Assembly: GCF_016757755.1 (NCBI RefSeq)
Contig: NZ_CP068437.1
Coordinates: 2,914,001 to 2,978,000, forward strand
Direction: 5' to 3'
Origin: Shewanella sp. KX20019
Lineage (GTDB): Bacteria > Pseudomonadota > Gammaproteobacteria > Enterobacterales > Shewanellaceae
DNA length: 64,000 nt
The position numbers and the translations under genes are program-made. The notes beneath the pieces were generated by a model. The model made no database searches, was not told the DNA's origin, and saw only the letters and a list, made by a program, of their open reading frames with translations. Below are positions 28,853 to 38,090 of this stretch, piece after piece. Position 1 is the stretch's first letter, and the number at the start of each line of letters is the position of its first letter.

Positions 28853-28865
28853 TCCCAGGCTAAGG

Positions 28866-30791
28866 TTACTTAATCTGCTCTAAGAATTTAACCACATTGT
28901 TCAAATTTCGGGTTCTAGCCATAGGCGGCAGTGAATTTAAAAATGCTTGGCCATAGTGTCGATTAACAATGCGGTTATCACATAAAATAAGTACTCCGCG
29001 ATCTTTTTCATCACGAATAAGTCTACCAACCCCCTGATTTAGGGAGATAACAGCTTGTGGCAATGAGATCTCGGTAAAAGGATCTTTACCTTCCCTAGAG
29101 ATGCTCTCGCTACGGGCACGATAGAGATTATCCTCTGGCGATACAAAGGGTAATTTGTCAATAATCACACAACTCAGTAGCCTGCCTCTCACATCGACCC
29201 CTTCCCAAAATGCGCCGGTACCAAGTAAGACTGCATTGCCTAGCTGGCGATATTTTTTAAGCAGGCTCTGTTTATTGGCCTGGCCTTGTACCAGCAATGG
29301 GTACGACACCCGCCGTTGCAACTCGATAGCGACCAGCTTGAGCATTCGGTGACTGGTAAAGAGAATAAATGTGCGACCTTTTGCCGCTTCGATGGCTTTA
29401 ATGCATACATCGACAAATTGCGGCAATATAGCATTATGGTTACTGACGCTGGCTAAATGACGAGGCACACAAAATAGCGCATTATTCGCGTAATCAAATG
29501 GGCTGTGTAGTAACAACTCTTTGCATTTACCTATGCCTAGTTGCTTGGTAAACAAGCTTAAATCTTGATTTATCTGTAAGGTTGCCGAGGTAAATATCCA
29601 CGCAATATTTTCATCAAACAGTTTTTTACACTCCTTGGCAACATCTATCGGTGCGATTCGAAGCATCAGATAACGATGTCCATAATCAATGCTGTAGGCA
29701 GCCTGATTGTTCTCACACAGAAAAAATAGTTCTAACTTTGCTGTTTGAGCCTCTAATTTTTCGAGTGCATCGTCCAGGTTATCACTGCGTCCAACATGCC
29801 CTTGTAGCAAGGACTGCAAAGCGCTTAACTCTTTTAACACCCCCCAAGACAGTGCTGATAACGCCTTATTGCTTAGCATTCGCCGCCAATCGGTATCGCC
29901 AGTTGCAAATAGCGCTTGATGCCACTCATGTAACAAAGTTAAGCAACGTGCACTCAATAGCTCGATCTGCTTTGCATCGCGTAACTCGGTGCGATAAATA
30001 TCGGCAAAACGCTCCAGTAGCTCAGCAATTAACCGCGTTGAGCACTGCTGGCCAAAATAGGTAACGGCGATATCAGGAAGTAGATGGGCTTCATCAAAAA
30101 TCACCACATCAGAATCGGGCAGCAATTCAGCAAAGCCTGTTTCTTTTATGATCCTATCAGCCAAAAACAGGTGATGATTTACCACGATGACCTGAGCATC
30201 CATGGCTCGATTTCGCGCCTTGCGGGTAAAGCAAACGTCGTAGTGGTCACAACGTTGACCTATGCAGCTCTCTTTTGCACTGTTGATCAATGGCAATGCT
30301 GCCGAGTTTTCAGACACAGAGACTAAGCCGCCAAGGTCGCCATCAACCGTCTGCCCAGCCCATTGATTTATTCTTAACAGATCATCAAGAATTTGGCTAT
30401 CCATCGAACTTGCGCCCGACAACTCCTTCTCCATCAGATGTTGGCATAGATAGTTATTACGACCTTTAAGCAGAGCGACTTTAGGCGTGATCCTTAGCAT
30501 TAACAGTAGTGCAGGAAGATCTTTGTAGAATAGCTGTTCTTGCAAGTTTTTACTGCCAGTGCTGACGATGATCTGCTTATTACTCAGTAGTGCAGGAATT
30601 AGGTAAGCAAAGGTTTTACCGACTCCAGTGCCCGCCTCAACGACCAAATTATCACAGCTGGTTATCGACTCACTGACAGCTTCAGCCATCTGTTGCTGCA
30701 CTTCGCGGCGGCTAAAGCCTTTAATGGCCTTTGCAAGCACACCGTCAGCGGAAAATGTCGACGCGACCTGTTGTGTCAATCTCACACTCAA
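28866..30791 (-). CDS. yoaA: YoaA/DinG-family ATP-dependent DNA helicase
   Basis: XPD-like superfamily 2 helicase with an iron-sulphur cluster. Walker A VEAGTGVGKTFAYL (about residue 52), Fe-S cysteines in YLCQHLM...SCIGQRCDHYDVC, DEAH box VIFDEAHLLPD, motif V/VI region LLGTGAFWEGVDVRG and QGVGRLIRDEKDRG. The 641 aa length and sequence fit YoaA, which in E. coli works with HolC in repair of stalled forks, better than the larger DinG. Single minus-strand gene, divergent from his. Confidence 0.9.
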   Translation of the reverse strand: MSVRLTQQVASTFSADGVLAKAIKGFSRREVQQQMAEAVSESITSCDNLVVEAGTGVGKTFAYLIPALLSNKQIIVSTGSKNLQEQLFYKDLPALLLMLRITPKVALLKGRNNYLCQHLMEKELSGASSMDSQILDDLLRINQWAGQTVDGDLGGLVSVSENSAALPLINSAKESCIGQRCDHYDVCFTRKARNRAMDAQVIVVNHHLFLADRIIKETGFAELLPDSDVVIFDEAHLLPDIAVTYFGQQCSTRLIAELLERFADIYRTELRDAKQIELLSARCLTLLHEWHQALFATGDTDWRRMLSNKALSALSWGVLKELSALQSLLQGHVGRSDNLDDALEKLEAQTAKLELFFLCENNQAAYSIDYGHRYLMLRIAPIDVAKECKKLFDENIAWIFTSATLQINQDLSLFTKQLGIGKCKELLLHSPFDYANNALFCVPRHLASVSNHNAILPQFVDVCIKAIEAAKGRTFILFTSHRMLKLVAIELQRRVSYPLLVQGQANKQSLLKKYRQLGNAVLLGTGAFWEGVDVRGRLLSCVIIDKLPFVSPEDNLYRARSESISREGKDPFTEISLPQAVISLNQGVGRLIRDEKDRGVLILCDNRIVNRHYGQAFLNSLPPMARTRNLNNVVKFLEQIK

Positions 30792-31107
30792 AAACCACCG
30801 TACTTAGTTGTCATAAAGTCCAACATCATTGCATTAGAAGGTAAAAATCACTGAAGTGTAACGTATGCCGCTTTTAGGTTAAATAGCCAAGCAGCTTCAA
30901 TAGCTGCTCATTTAACAGCTCTATGGGGTGTAGCGATAAATGACATTCTCTGCTTCTTTATTAATATGCATCAATCAAATAAGTATTAAACCCGACAAAA
31001 GAGTTTGCTATGATTGTCTTTTTTATAGAACAGTTAGCATTATTCTTAAGCTCGCGGTTAAATAAAGTGACATTTAGATGAACATTACTCATATGCAAAA
31101 ATAGTGG
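30792..31107. other. Intergenic region upstream of the his leader
   Basis: No credible gene. A 7-bp inverted repeat AGCAGCT (30890-30896) / AGCTGCT (30902-30908) with a five-base loop could be a hairpin or operator. The rest is AT-rich. Confidence 0.4.
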
Positions 31108-31136
31108 TTGCAATCAGTTGTAAAACTGATTAATTT
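31108..31136 (+). promoter_or_regulatory. Putative his promoter with an embedded palindromic operator
   Basis: TTGCAA (31108-31113) and TAATTT (31131-31136) are 17 bases apart and could be the -35 and -10, giving a leader of about 80 bases before hisL. The spacer is occupied by a perfect inverted repeat AATCAGTT (31112-31119), GTAA, AACTGATT (31124-31131). The hexamers are poor matches, so the promoter is tentative; the palindrome is certain. Confidence 0.4.
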
Positions 31137-31222
31137 AAATGCATCGCAATTGAAGAGTGTCTTCAGTTGGCAGATGTTTTGGTCATCAGACCTCACCGAA
31201 AGTCATTTATTGAGAACAGAAT

Positions 31223-31270
31223 ATGATACAGCTTACGAACACTATCCATCATCATCACCATATGCGGTAG
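31223..31270 (+). CDS. hisL: his operon leader peptide HisL (15 aa)
   Basis: ATG ATA CAG ... TAG encodes MIQLTNTIHHHHHMR with five consecutive His codons (31247-31261). It lies 150 bases before hisG and is followed by alternative RNA stems and a terminator, the standard arrangement for attenuation by histidyl-tRNA supply. The ribosome stalls at the His codons when charged tRNA is short. A longer frame overlapping it in another register is not a gene. Confidence 0.93.
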   Translation: MIQLTNTIHHHHHMR

Positions 31271-31361
31271 CCTTCGGAAGCTCACTGCCGAAGGACTCAT
31301 TCCTTCTGGCGGTTGATTCAAGAATATCAAAAACCCCTAGAAGGAATTCTAGGGGTTTTTT
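31271..31361 (+). terminator. his attenuator: competing stems and terminator
   Basis: Arms visible: A CCTTCGG (31271-31277) pairs with CCGAAGG in B (31288-31294); B GAAGGA (31290-31295) pairs with TCCTTC in C (31301-31306); C ATTCCTTCT (31299-31307) pairs perfectly with D AGAAGGAAT (31339-31347); D lies in the terminator, stem 31329-31342 with 31347-31360, loop GGAA, then T run. A ribosome stalled at His codons leaves A free, so A:B and C:D form and transcription proceeds; one at the stop codon covers A, so B:C forms and the terminator can fold. Confidence 0.88.
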
Positions 31362-31420
31362 GGTTTTAGATTAACAGATTGTTTTATAAACATTTTTGAA
31401 TCAACTTAAAGGAAGTAACC

Positions 31421-32320
31421 ATGTCAGAGTCAACAAGATTAAGAATTGCCATCCAAAAGTCAGGTCGTTTATCTAAAGAGTCACTGAAATTATTAAAGAG
31501 CTGTGGCGTAAAATTCAACATCAATGAACAGCGACTCATCGCCCACTCTGACAACATGCCTATCGATCTGCTCCGTGTTCGAGATGATGATATTCCAGGC
31601 CTTGTGATGGACGGCGTTGTCGACTTAGGTTTTATTGGCGAGAACGTATTAGAAGAGGAGCAGATTGAGCGTCAAACCTTAGGAAAGCCTGCTGAATGTA
31701 TCAAACTGCGCCAGCTTGATTTTGGCGCTTGCCGTTTATCGCTCGCCGTACCTAACGAGTTTAGCTACCAAGATGCTAACTCACTAGAAGGCCTGCGCAT
31801 TGCAACGTCTTACCCCAACATACTACGCCGTTATATGCAGCAAAAAGGCATCAGCTACAATGACTGTATGCTAAAGGGCTCTGTTGAAGTCGCGCCAAGA
31901 GCTGGACTGTCTGACGCCATATGTGATCTTGTATCAACGGGTGCAACCTTGGAAGCCAATGGCTTATACGAAACTGATATCATCTATCAGTCAATGGCTT
32001 GCCTCATCCAGTCTACAAAAAGTCAGCCAGATGATAAGCAAGCATTAATCAACAAAATACTGTCGCGGATCAATGGTGTTGTTCGTGCAAAAGAGAGCAA
32101 ATATATCCTGCTTCACGCACCGACTGAAACGCTTGAGCAAATTGTCGCGCTACTCCCAGGAGCTGAAAACCCAACGGTATTACCGCTAAATGATGATACC
32201 AATCGTGTTGCGATCCACGCAGTCAGCACAGAAGATCTTTTCTGGGACACGATGGAAGAGCTAACCAAGTTAGGTGCCAGTTCTATTCTTGTTATGCCTA
32301 TCGAAAAAATGATGGGGTAA
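31421..32320 (+). CDS. hisG: ATP phosphoribosyltransferase HisG
   Basis: First enzyme of histidine synthesis: ATP + PRPP to phosphoribosyl-ATP, feedback inhibited by histidine. Long form (299 aa) with the C-terminal ACT-like regulatory domain (about residues 225-299, RINGVVRAKESKYILLHAPTETL), so no HisZ is needed. N-terminus RLRIAIQKSGRLSKESLKLLKSCG and PRPP loop DLVSTGATLEANGL are typical. AAAGGAAG lies just before the ATG. First structural gene after the attenuator; hisD follows after four bases. Confidence 0.97.
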   Translation: MSESTRLRIAIQKSGRLSKESLKLLKSCGVKFNINEQRLIAHSDNMPIDLLRVRDDDIPGLVMDGVVDLGFIGENVLEEEQIERQTLGKPAECIKLRQLDFGACRLSLAVPNEFSYQDANSLEGLRIATSYPNILRRYMQQKGISYNDCMLKGSVEVAPRAGLSDAICDLVSTGATLEANGLYETDIIYQSMACLIQSTKSQPDDKQALINKILSRINGVVRAKESKYILLHAPTETLEQIVALLPGAENPTVLPLNDDTNRVAIHAVSTEDLFWDTMEELTKLGASSILVMPIEKMMG

Positions 32321-32324
32321 GCGG

Positions 32325-33662
32325 ATGGACATTCTCAATTGGCAAACGTTAACCCCAACGGCAAAGCAAGCTGCACTAACAAGATCGCCTTTAATCGGCG
32401 ATGCAAACCTAGAGCAAAGCGTAGCCGCGATCATTGATGCGGTTGTTAATGATGGCGATCAGGCACTGCGTCGTTTCAATGAGCAGTTTGATAACGTTGA
32501 TATCAACCAGCTCAAGCTCTCAAAAGATGAGATAGCTAATGCTTGCGCAGCAGTACCAGACGACTTAAAGCAAGCCATAGCTCAGGCTAAAGGGAATATT
32601 AATGCCTTTCACCAAGCGCAAATCCCAACCAAGGTTGATATAGAAACACAGCCGGGGATCCGCTGCGAGCTTAGAACTGAGCCAATTGAGAAAGTCGGCC
32701 TGTATATTCCAGGTGGTACGGCGCCGTTAATTTCAACGGTACTCATGCTAGCACTACCCGCGAAAATAGCCGGTTGTGCCCAGCGAGTTCTAGTCAGCCC
32801 GCCTCCTATCAATGATGCGATCATATACGCTGCCAATGAATGTGGCATTACTGAGATCTATCAAGTTGGCGGCGCTCAGGCGATTGCCGCGTTAGCATTT
32901 GGCACAGAATCTGTACCGCAAGTCGACAAGATTTTTGGCCCGGGTAACCGTTTTGTGACTGAAGCTAAACGCGCAGTAAGCCAAGATAGTCGTGCAACGG
33001 TAAGCATTGATATGCCTGCAGGCCCGTCAGAAGTATTGGTGATTGCAGATGCGGATGCCAATGTCGAGTTTGTTGCGGCTGACCTACTTTCACAAGCTGA
33101 GCACGGTCCAGACTCTCAGGTCATGCTGGTGACGAACTCAAGCATAGTGGCTGATAAGGTAAATCAAGCATTAATCCAGCAACTAGCGCTACTTTCTCGC
33201 GCAGAGGTGGCAACCACTGCACTAAGTTGCAGCCGCACATTACTCGTTAGCGATATGGTGGAGGCTGCAGCAGTATCCAACCTTTATGGCCCAGAGCATC
33301 TCATTATTCAAACCGCAAACCCACGAGACGTGCTTGCTGATATTCGTGCAGCAGGTTCAGTATTTTTAGGGGCTTATACGCCAGAGTCTGTCGGCGATTA
33401 TGCCAGCGGCACTAACCACGTTTTGCCAACCTACGGCTACAGTAAAACGGTCTCAAGTTTGTCTTTAGCAGATTTTAGCCGCCGATTTACAGTGCAGGAA
33501 TTAACCCCTGAAGGCTTGATTTCTTTAGGGGATACGGTGATGACATTAGCGGCGGCCGAGCAGCTCGATGCTCATAAAAATGCCGTTGCACTTCGCCTTG
33601 CATCGCTTGATGACAATGCGCTTAACAAAACCAGCTTCAAAACAGACAGTCAGGAGGCATGA
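32325..33662 (+). CDS. hisD: Histidinol dehydrogenase HisD
   Basis: Zinc- and NAD-dependent enzyme that oxidises L-histidinol to histidine in the last two steps. Hallmarks: LYIPGGTAPLISTVLMLALPAKIAGC, VGGAQAIAALAFGTESVP, KIFGPGNRFV, IDMPAGPSEVLVIAD, SQAEHGPDSQ (catalytic region) and YGPEHL, GDYASGTNHVLPT. Length 445 aa is slightly above the 434 of E. coli. Its stop overlaps the start of hisC. Confidence 0.97.
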   Translation: MDILNWQTLTPTAKQAALTRSPLIGDANLEQSVAAIIDAVVNDGDQALRRFNEQFDNVDINQLKLSKDEIANACAAVPDDLKQAIAQAKGNINAFHQAQIPTKVDIETQPGIRCELRTEPIEKVGLYIPGGTAPLISTVLMLALPAKIAGCAQRVLVSPPPINDAIIYAANECGITEIYQVGGAQAIAALAFGTESVPQVDKIFGPGNRFVTEAKRAVSQDSRATVSIDMPAGPSEVLVIADADANVEFVAADLLSQAEHGPDSQVMLVTNSSIVADKVNQALIQQLALLSRAEVATTALSCSRTLLVSDMVEAAAVSNLYGPEHLIIQTANPRDVLADIRAAGSVFLGAYTPESVGDYASGTNHVLPTYGYSKTVSSLSLADFSRRFTVQELTPEGLISLGDTVMTLAAAEQLDAHKNAVALRLASLDDNALNKTSFKTDSQEA

Positions 33663-34729
33663 TGAGCACAGCAAACAATCTTGCCCAGCGCCTAGCCAGA
33701 CCGGAGCTGCTAGATCTCCAAGTTTATCAGTCGGCGCGCCGCATCGGTGGACAGGGTGATGTTTGGGTTAACGCCAATGAATCACCGTTTAATAATAGCG
33801 ATTTAGTAGGGGTAAATCGTTATCCAGAGTGCCAACCCCCCGCCTTGATTGACGCTTATAGCAGTTATAGTGGAGTGCCTAGCAACAGCATATTAGCTGG
33901 GCGCGGCGCAGATGAAGCGATAGAAATTCTGATCCGCACTTTTTGTACCCCAACACAAGATGCAATTGCCAGCTTTGGCCCCACTTATGGCATGTATGCC
34001 ATCAGCGCCAAGACGGCCAATGTCGCAGTCAATGAACTGCAATTAACAGCTGACTTTCAGCTGCCAAGTGACTATGGCTCTCAGCTCCACAAGGCTTCAG
34101 CTAACGCAAGTGTCAAAATAGTGTTTATCTGCAACCCTAATAACCCAACGGGCAGCGTTATTCCAAAGGCTGAGCTTATTAAGGTTATAGACAGTAATCC
34201 CCAGCGGATCATTGTCATCGATGAAGCTTATATTGAGTTTAGCCCTGAGTATTCAGTGGCAGATCTTGTCGAAAGCCGCGCCAATTTGGTGGTATTGCGT
34301 ACGCTATCAAAAGCATTTGCGTTAGCGGGTGCCCGCTGTGGTTTTTTACTGGCCAACCCAGACATCATTGATATGTGTATGCGAGTAATAGCCCCCTACC
34401 CAGTGCCGCTCCCCGTGAGTGAGTTAGCCGTAAAAGCACTCAGCCCTACAGGTCTTGTCACCATGCAAAGCCAAGTGGATGAGATGAGTCAGCAAGGACT
34501 GCGGTTAGCGCAAACATTACAAACCTATGGTGCAGCTGTGGTCAAAGCCCATGGTAACTATGTATTAGCCCAATTTAGTGATAGAGCGGCAGTGTTACAA
34601 AAATTGACTCAAGCTGGCGTCATCGCAAGAAGTTACAGCGATAAACGTTTGGCGGATTCGATCCGCTTTAGTTTTTCAAATCGGTCGCAAACAGATTATT
34701 TGGTAAAGCTGTTTTCAACTTCGAACTAA
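33662..34729 (+). CDS. hisC: Histidinol-phosphate aminotransferase HisC
   Basis: PLP-dependent fold-type I aminotransferase converting imidazole acetol phosphate to histidinol phosphate. Active-site features: GRGADEAIEIL, CNPNNPTGS, DEAYIEF and the PLP lysine in RTLSKAFALAGARCG. The AGGAGG site precedes two adjacent ATGs; the second (33662) has the better spacing and overlaps the hisD stop as TGATG. 355 aa, normal size. Confidence 0.96.
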   Translation: MSTANNLAQRLARPELLDLQVYQSARRIGGQGDVWVNANESPFNNSDLVGVNRYPECQPPALIDAYSSYSGVPSNSILAGRGADEAIEILIRTFCTPTQDAIASFGPTYGMYAISAKTANVAVNELQLTADFQLPSDYGSQLHKASANASVKIVFICNPNNPTGSVIPKAELIKVIDSNPQRIIVIDEAYIEFSPEYSVADLVESRANLVVLRTLSKAFALAGARCGFLLANPDIIDMCMRVIAPYPVPLPVSELAVKALSPTGLVTMQSQVDEMSQQGLRLAQTLQTYGAAVVKAHGNYVLAQFSDRAAVLQKLTQAGVIARSYSDKRLADSIRFSFSNRSQTDYLVKLFSTSN

Positions 34730-34811
34730 CAAAAATAATGATAGCTTGGCTACTAGGTTAAACAGCTCAAGCCAAGTGCAATCTAAAAGAAAACTGGAAG
34801 GTATTATCACC

Positions 34812-35891
34812 ATGAAACAGAAAATTCTCTTTATTGACCGAGACGGCACGATTATCGAAGAGCCAGCCATCGACAAACAGGTCGATAGCCTGGCAAAACT
34901 AGTGTTTGAACCAAACGTTATTCCAGCATTATTAAAGCTTCAGAAAGCGGGTTACCGTCTGGTTATGGTCAGCAACCAAGATGGTCTTGGAACTCCCTCT
35001 TTCCCTAAAGAAGATTTTGATGCACCGCAAGATATGATGATGCAGATCCTAAGCAGCCAAGGCGTGAAGTTTGACGAGGTTCTGCTTTGCCCACATTTCA
35101 ATGATGAAAACTGCAGCTGCCGCAAGCCAAAACTTGGGCTAGTCAAAGGCTACTTAACCGCTGGCCGTGTCGATTTTACCCAGTCTGCTGTTATTGGCGA
35201 TCGAGACACCGATATGGGCCTGGCAGAATCAATGGGAATTGAGGGCTTACAGTACAACCCACAAAGTCTTACTTGGGATGACATTGCCGATAAACTTTTG
35301 AGTAAAAACCGCATCGCGACGGTAGTGCGCACCACCAAAGAGACCGATATCAAGGTGACTATCGATTTGGACTCTGGCGTAAAAGGCAGTATCGATACGG
35401 GGATCGGATTTTTCGACCATATGCTTGAGCAAATTTCAACCCACGGTAACTTTAAGATGGACGTTAATGTCGATGGCGATCTAGAGATTGATGATCACCA
35501 CAGCGTTGAAGACACCGCGCTGGCGATTGGTGATGCACTGCGTCAAGCATTAGGTGACAAGCGTGGTATTGCACGATTTGGCAATGCATTTGAGCAATCG
35601 ATCCCGATGGATGAAGCCAGTGCTGAGTGCTTGCTGGATCTGTCAGGTCGCCCGTTTATCAAATTCTCGGCAGAGTTTGAACGAGAAATGGTAGGTACAA
35701 TGGCGACGGAAATGGTGCCGCACTTCTTCCGCTCCTTTGCTGATGGCCTGCGATGTACCTTGCATCTCACCACGTTAGGCGACAATGATCACCACAAGGT
35801 AGAGAGCCTATTTAAAGTGCTTGGGCGTACGTTACGCCAAGCTGTTGCCATTGAAGGAGATGCGCTGCCATCGAGTAAAGGTGTGCTATGA
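34812..35891 (+). CDS. hisB: Bifunctional histidinol-phosphatase / imidazoleglycerol-phosphate dehydratase HisB
   Basis: Two enzymes in one chain. N-terminal HAD phosphatase (about 1-165) with D9-x-D11 in FIDRDGT and a zinc loop CPHFNDENCSCRKPK; C-terminal IGP dehydratase with the two metal motifs FFDHMLEQISTHG and DDHHSVEDTA, then the mirror set EMVPHFFRSFADG and DNDHHKVES. Start ATG 34812 gives the expected MKQKILFIDRDGT; the frame is open 22 codons earlier but only this ATG has the GGAAGGT site. The fusion is the enterobacterial/Shewanella/Vibrio form. hisH overlaps its stop (ATGA). Confidence 0.96.
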   Translation: MKQKILFIDRDGTIIEEPAIDKQVDSLAKLVFEPNVIPALLKLQKAGYRLVMVSNQDGLGTPSFPKEDFDAPQDMMMQILSSQGVKFDEVLLCPHFNDENCSCRKPKLGLVKGYLTAGRVDFTQSAVIGDRDTDMGLAESMGIEGLQYNPQSLTWDDIADKLLSKNRIATVVRTTKETDIKVTIDLDSGVKGSIDTGIGFFDHMLEQISTHGNFKMDVNVDGDLEIDDHHSVEDTALAIGDALRQALGDKRGIARFGNAFEQSIPMDEASAECLLDLSGRPFIKFSAEFEREMVGTMATEMVPHFFRSFADGLRCTLHLTTLGDNDHHKVESLFKVLGRTLRQAVAIEGDALPSSKGVL

Positions 35892-36601
35892 GTCAGCTAG
35901 AGTCTCCCAGTCAAAATATCGAAGCGATCACCGGCACGACGGTGATTATAGATACCGGCTGCGCTAATTTAAGCTCTGTACGCTACGCTTTTGAGCGCTT
36001 GTTATTATCAAAAGACGAACGTAAAAACTTGATCGTGACAGATGACATCACAGCGATTAAAGCGGCGACTCGCGTCGTGTTGCCTGGTGTTGGTACCGCA
36101 GGTGCCGCAATGGCCTCATTGCATAATAAACAGTTAGTTACAGTGATTCAGTCTTTAACGCAACCCGTTTTAGGGGTGTGCTTGGGCATGCAGATGCTGA
36201 CCCAAGTATCAAAGGAGCGTGGCGCAACTGCCGTTGATTGCGAATGTTTAGGGATTATCCCAACCACTATTGAGCAGTTAGACAGTAAAGGGTTACCGCT
36301 GCCACACATGGGGTGGAACCAGATAACGCCTTCTGCGCACCCGATATTTGATGGCATCGACACCGGCGCCTATGTGTACTTTGTGCACAGCTATCGCGCG
36401 CCAATAAGCGATTACACTATTGCGACTGCGAACCATGGCGAGTCTTTTAGCGCTGCAATCGCCAAAAACAATTTTATTGGCTTGCAGTTTCATCCCGAGA
36501 AAAGTGCCACTGTCGGCGCGAAGATGCTTGAGAACTTCTTACAGATGACACAATCAAGCTTTGAAAGTGACGATAACCAGCAGCAAAAGGCGAAATCATG
36601 A
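35888..36601 (+). CDS. hisH: Imidazole glycerol phosphate synthase glutaminase subunit HisH
   Basis: Class I glutamine amidotransferase that supplies ammonia to HisF. Catalytic Cys in LGVCLGMQML, with His and Glu in LQFHPEKSA; oxyanion strand PGVGTAGAAM. Compared with the usual 196-210 aa, the 237 residues include an N-terminal extension (LESPSQNIEAITG) and a loop of about 10 residues near LLLSKDERKN, and a polar C-terminal tail. Starts with ATGA overlap on hisB and ends with ATGA overlap on hisA. Confidence 0.95.
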   Translation: MSQLESPSQNIEAITGTTVIIDTGCANLSSVRYAFERLLLSKDERKNLIVTDDITAIKAATRVVLPGVGTAGAAMASLHNKQLVTVIQSLTQPVLGVCLGMQMLTQVSKERGATAVDCECLGIIPTTIEQLDSKGLPLPHMGWNQITPSAHPIFDGIDTGAYVYFVHSYRAPISDYTIATANHGESFSAAIAKNNFIGLQFHPEKSATVGAKMLENFLQMTQSSFESDDNQQQKAKS

Positions 36602-37335
36602 TAATACCAGCAATTGATCTGATAGAAGGCCAAGTGGTTCGACTCTATCAAGGTGATTATAATCAACAGACTACATTTGACTTAAGCCCTTTAGCACAGC
36701 TGCAATCTTATCAAGAGCAAGGTGCAAACTTGCTACACATTGTTGACTTAACCGGCGCTAAAGATCCGATGAAGCGTCAAACCCGGCTAATAGCCAGCTT
36801 GGTTAGAGGACTAGATACACCCATTCAAGTCGGCGGTGGGATCCGCACGGAGTCCCAGGTCAGTGAACTATTAGAAATCGGTGTCAGCCGAGTAGTGATT
36901 GGCTCTTTAGCAGTAAAAGAGCCGGAATTAGTTAAAAGCTGGTTTTTAAAATATGGCAGCGATGCCATCTGTTTAGCACTCGATGTGAATATCAATGAGC
37001 AGGGCGAAAAGATAGTTGCGGTATCGGGCTGGCAATCAGGTGGGGGCAAAACCCTTGAATCCTTAGTGGCAGAGTTTGAGACCGTTGGCTTAAAGCATGC
37101 ATTAGTGACCGATATTAGTCGCGACGGCACTTTAAAAGGCGCCAACAATGCGCTTTATCAAGAGATAAGCGCGACTTATCCAGATATCGTTTGGCAAGCA
37201 TCAGGCGGCATTGCAACCCTTGACGATGTTTCTGCGGTAAAAAACAGCGGCGCCAATGGCATCATCATAGGTAAAGCACTGCTTATTAAGCAATTTACGG
37301 TTGAGGAGGCGATAGAATGCTGGCCAAACGCATAG
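36598..37335 (+). CDS. hisA: ProFAR isomerase HisA
   Basis: TIM-barrel isomerase converting ProFAR to PRFAR. IIPAIDLIEGQVVRLYQGDY at the N-terminus carries the catalytic Asp8; the second Asp is in TDISRDGTLKG, and phosphate sites are VGGGIRT and ASGGIATLDD. 245 aa. Overlaps hisH by 4 bases and hisF by 19 bases. Confidence 0.97.
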   Translation: MIIPAIDLIEGQVVRLYQGDYNQQTTFDLSPLAQLQSYQEQGANLLHIVDLTGAKDPMKRQTRLIASLVRGLDTPIQVGGGIRTESQVSELLEIGVSRVVIGSLAVKEPELVKSWFLKYGSDAICLALDVNINEQGEKIVAVSGWQSGGGKTLESLVAEFETVGLKHALVTDISRDGTLKGANNALYQEISATYPDIVWQASGGIATLDDVSAVKNSGANGIIIGKALLIKQFTVEEAIECWPNA

Positions 37336-38090
37336 TCCCCTGCTTGGATGTAAAAGAGGGCAAGGTCGTTAAAGGAGTACAGTTTCGCAATCATGAAATT
37401 GTCGGTGATATCGTGCCATTGGCCGCTCGTTACGCTGAAGAAGGCGCCGATGAGTTGGTATTTTATGATATTACTGCAAGTGCTCATGACCGTGTTATCG
37501 ATAAATCTTGGGTTAGTCGTGTTGCCGAACGAATTGATATCCCTTTTTGTGTTGCCGGCGGGATCAAAACAATCGAACAAGCCCGAGAAAAACTGGCTTT
37601 TGGCGCCGATAAAATATCGGTCAACTCCCCCGCCCTTAGCGATCCTAGTCTGATTGAAAGATTGCAAGATGAGTTTGGCCGTCAATGTATCGTCATCGGA
37701 ATTGACTCCTATTACGACCACATCAGCGATAGCTACAAGGTGAAACAGTTTACCGGTGACGAGTCTGCGACCAAAGATACCCAGTGGTACACCCCTGATT
37801 GGGTCGAAGAGGTTCAAAAGCGCGGTTGCGGAGAGATCGTGCTTAATGTGATGAACCAAGATGGTGTGCGCCAAGGCTACGATATTGAGCAACTATCGAT
37901 GGTACGTTCCTTGTGTGATGTCCCTTTAATCGCATCTGGAGGCGCTGGTACTATGGCTCACTTTAAAGACGTATTTACCTTAGCCAATGTTGACGCTGCA
38001 TTAGCAGCCAGCGTATTTCACAAAGGCATCATAGATATCCAAGAATTGAAGCACTACTTGCGTGATAACAAGATTGCAGTACGTATTTAG
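37317..38090 (+). CDS. hisF: Imidazole glycerol phosphate synthase cyclase subunit HisF
   Basis: TIM-barrel cyclase that, with HisH, makes IGP and AICAR from PRFAR and glutamine-derived ammonia. Signatures: KRIVPCLDVKEGKVVKGVQF with catalytic Asp11, VAGGIKTIEQARE, FGADKISVNSPAL, NVMNQDGVRQGYD with the second Asp, and IASGGAGTMAHF. The start lies 19 bases inside hisA. AICAR from this step feeds purine synthesis, a link to the nearby purC. Confidence 0.97.
   Translation: MLAKRIVPCLDVKEGKVVKGVQFRNHEIVGDIVPLAARYAEEGADELVFYDITASAHDRVIDKSWVSRVAERIDIPFCVAGGIKTIEQAREKLAFGADKISVNSPALSDPSLIERLQDEFGRQCIVIGIDSYYDHISDSYKVKQFTGDESATKDTQWYTPDWVEEVQKRGCGEIVLNVMNQDGVRQGYDIEQLSMVRSLCDVPLIASGGAGTMAHFKDVFTLANVDAALAASVFHKGIIDIQELKHYLRDNKIAVRI

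Noticed and set aside
31247..31261. CAT/CAC run as a microsatellite
   Set aside because: It is the His codon run of hisL, explained by attenuation.
31108..31374. 88-codon frame over the his leader
   Set aside because: It is out of register with the His codons and covers the attenuator; the 15-codon leader explains the region.
37176..37892. 238-codon minus-strand frame opposite hisA/hisF
   Set aside because: Shadow of highly conserved his genes; no ribosome site or family features.
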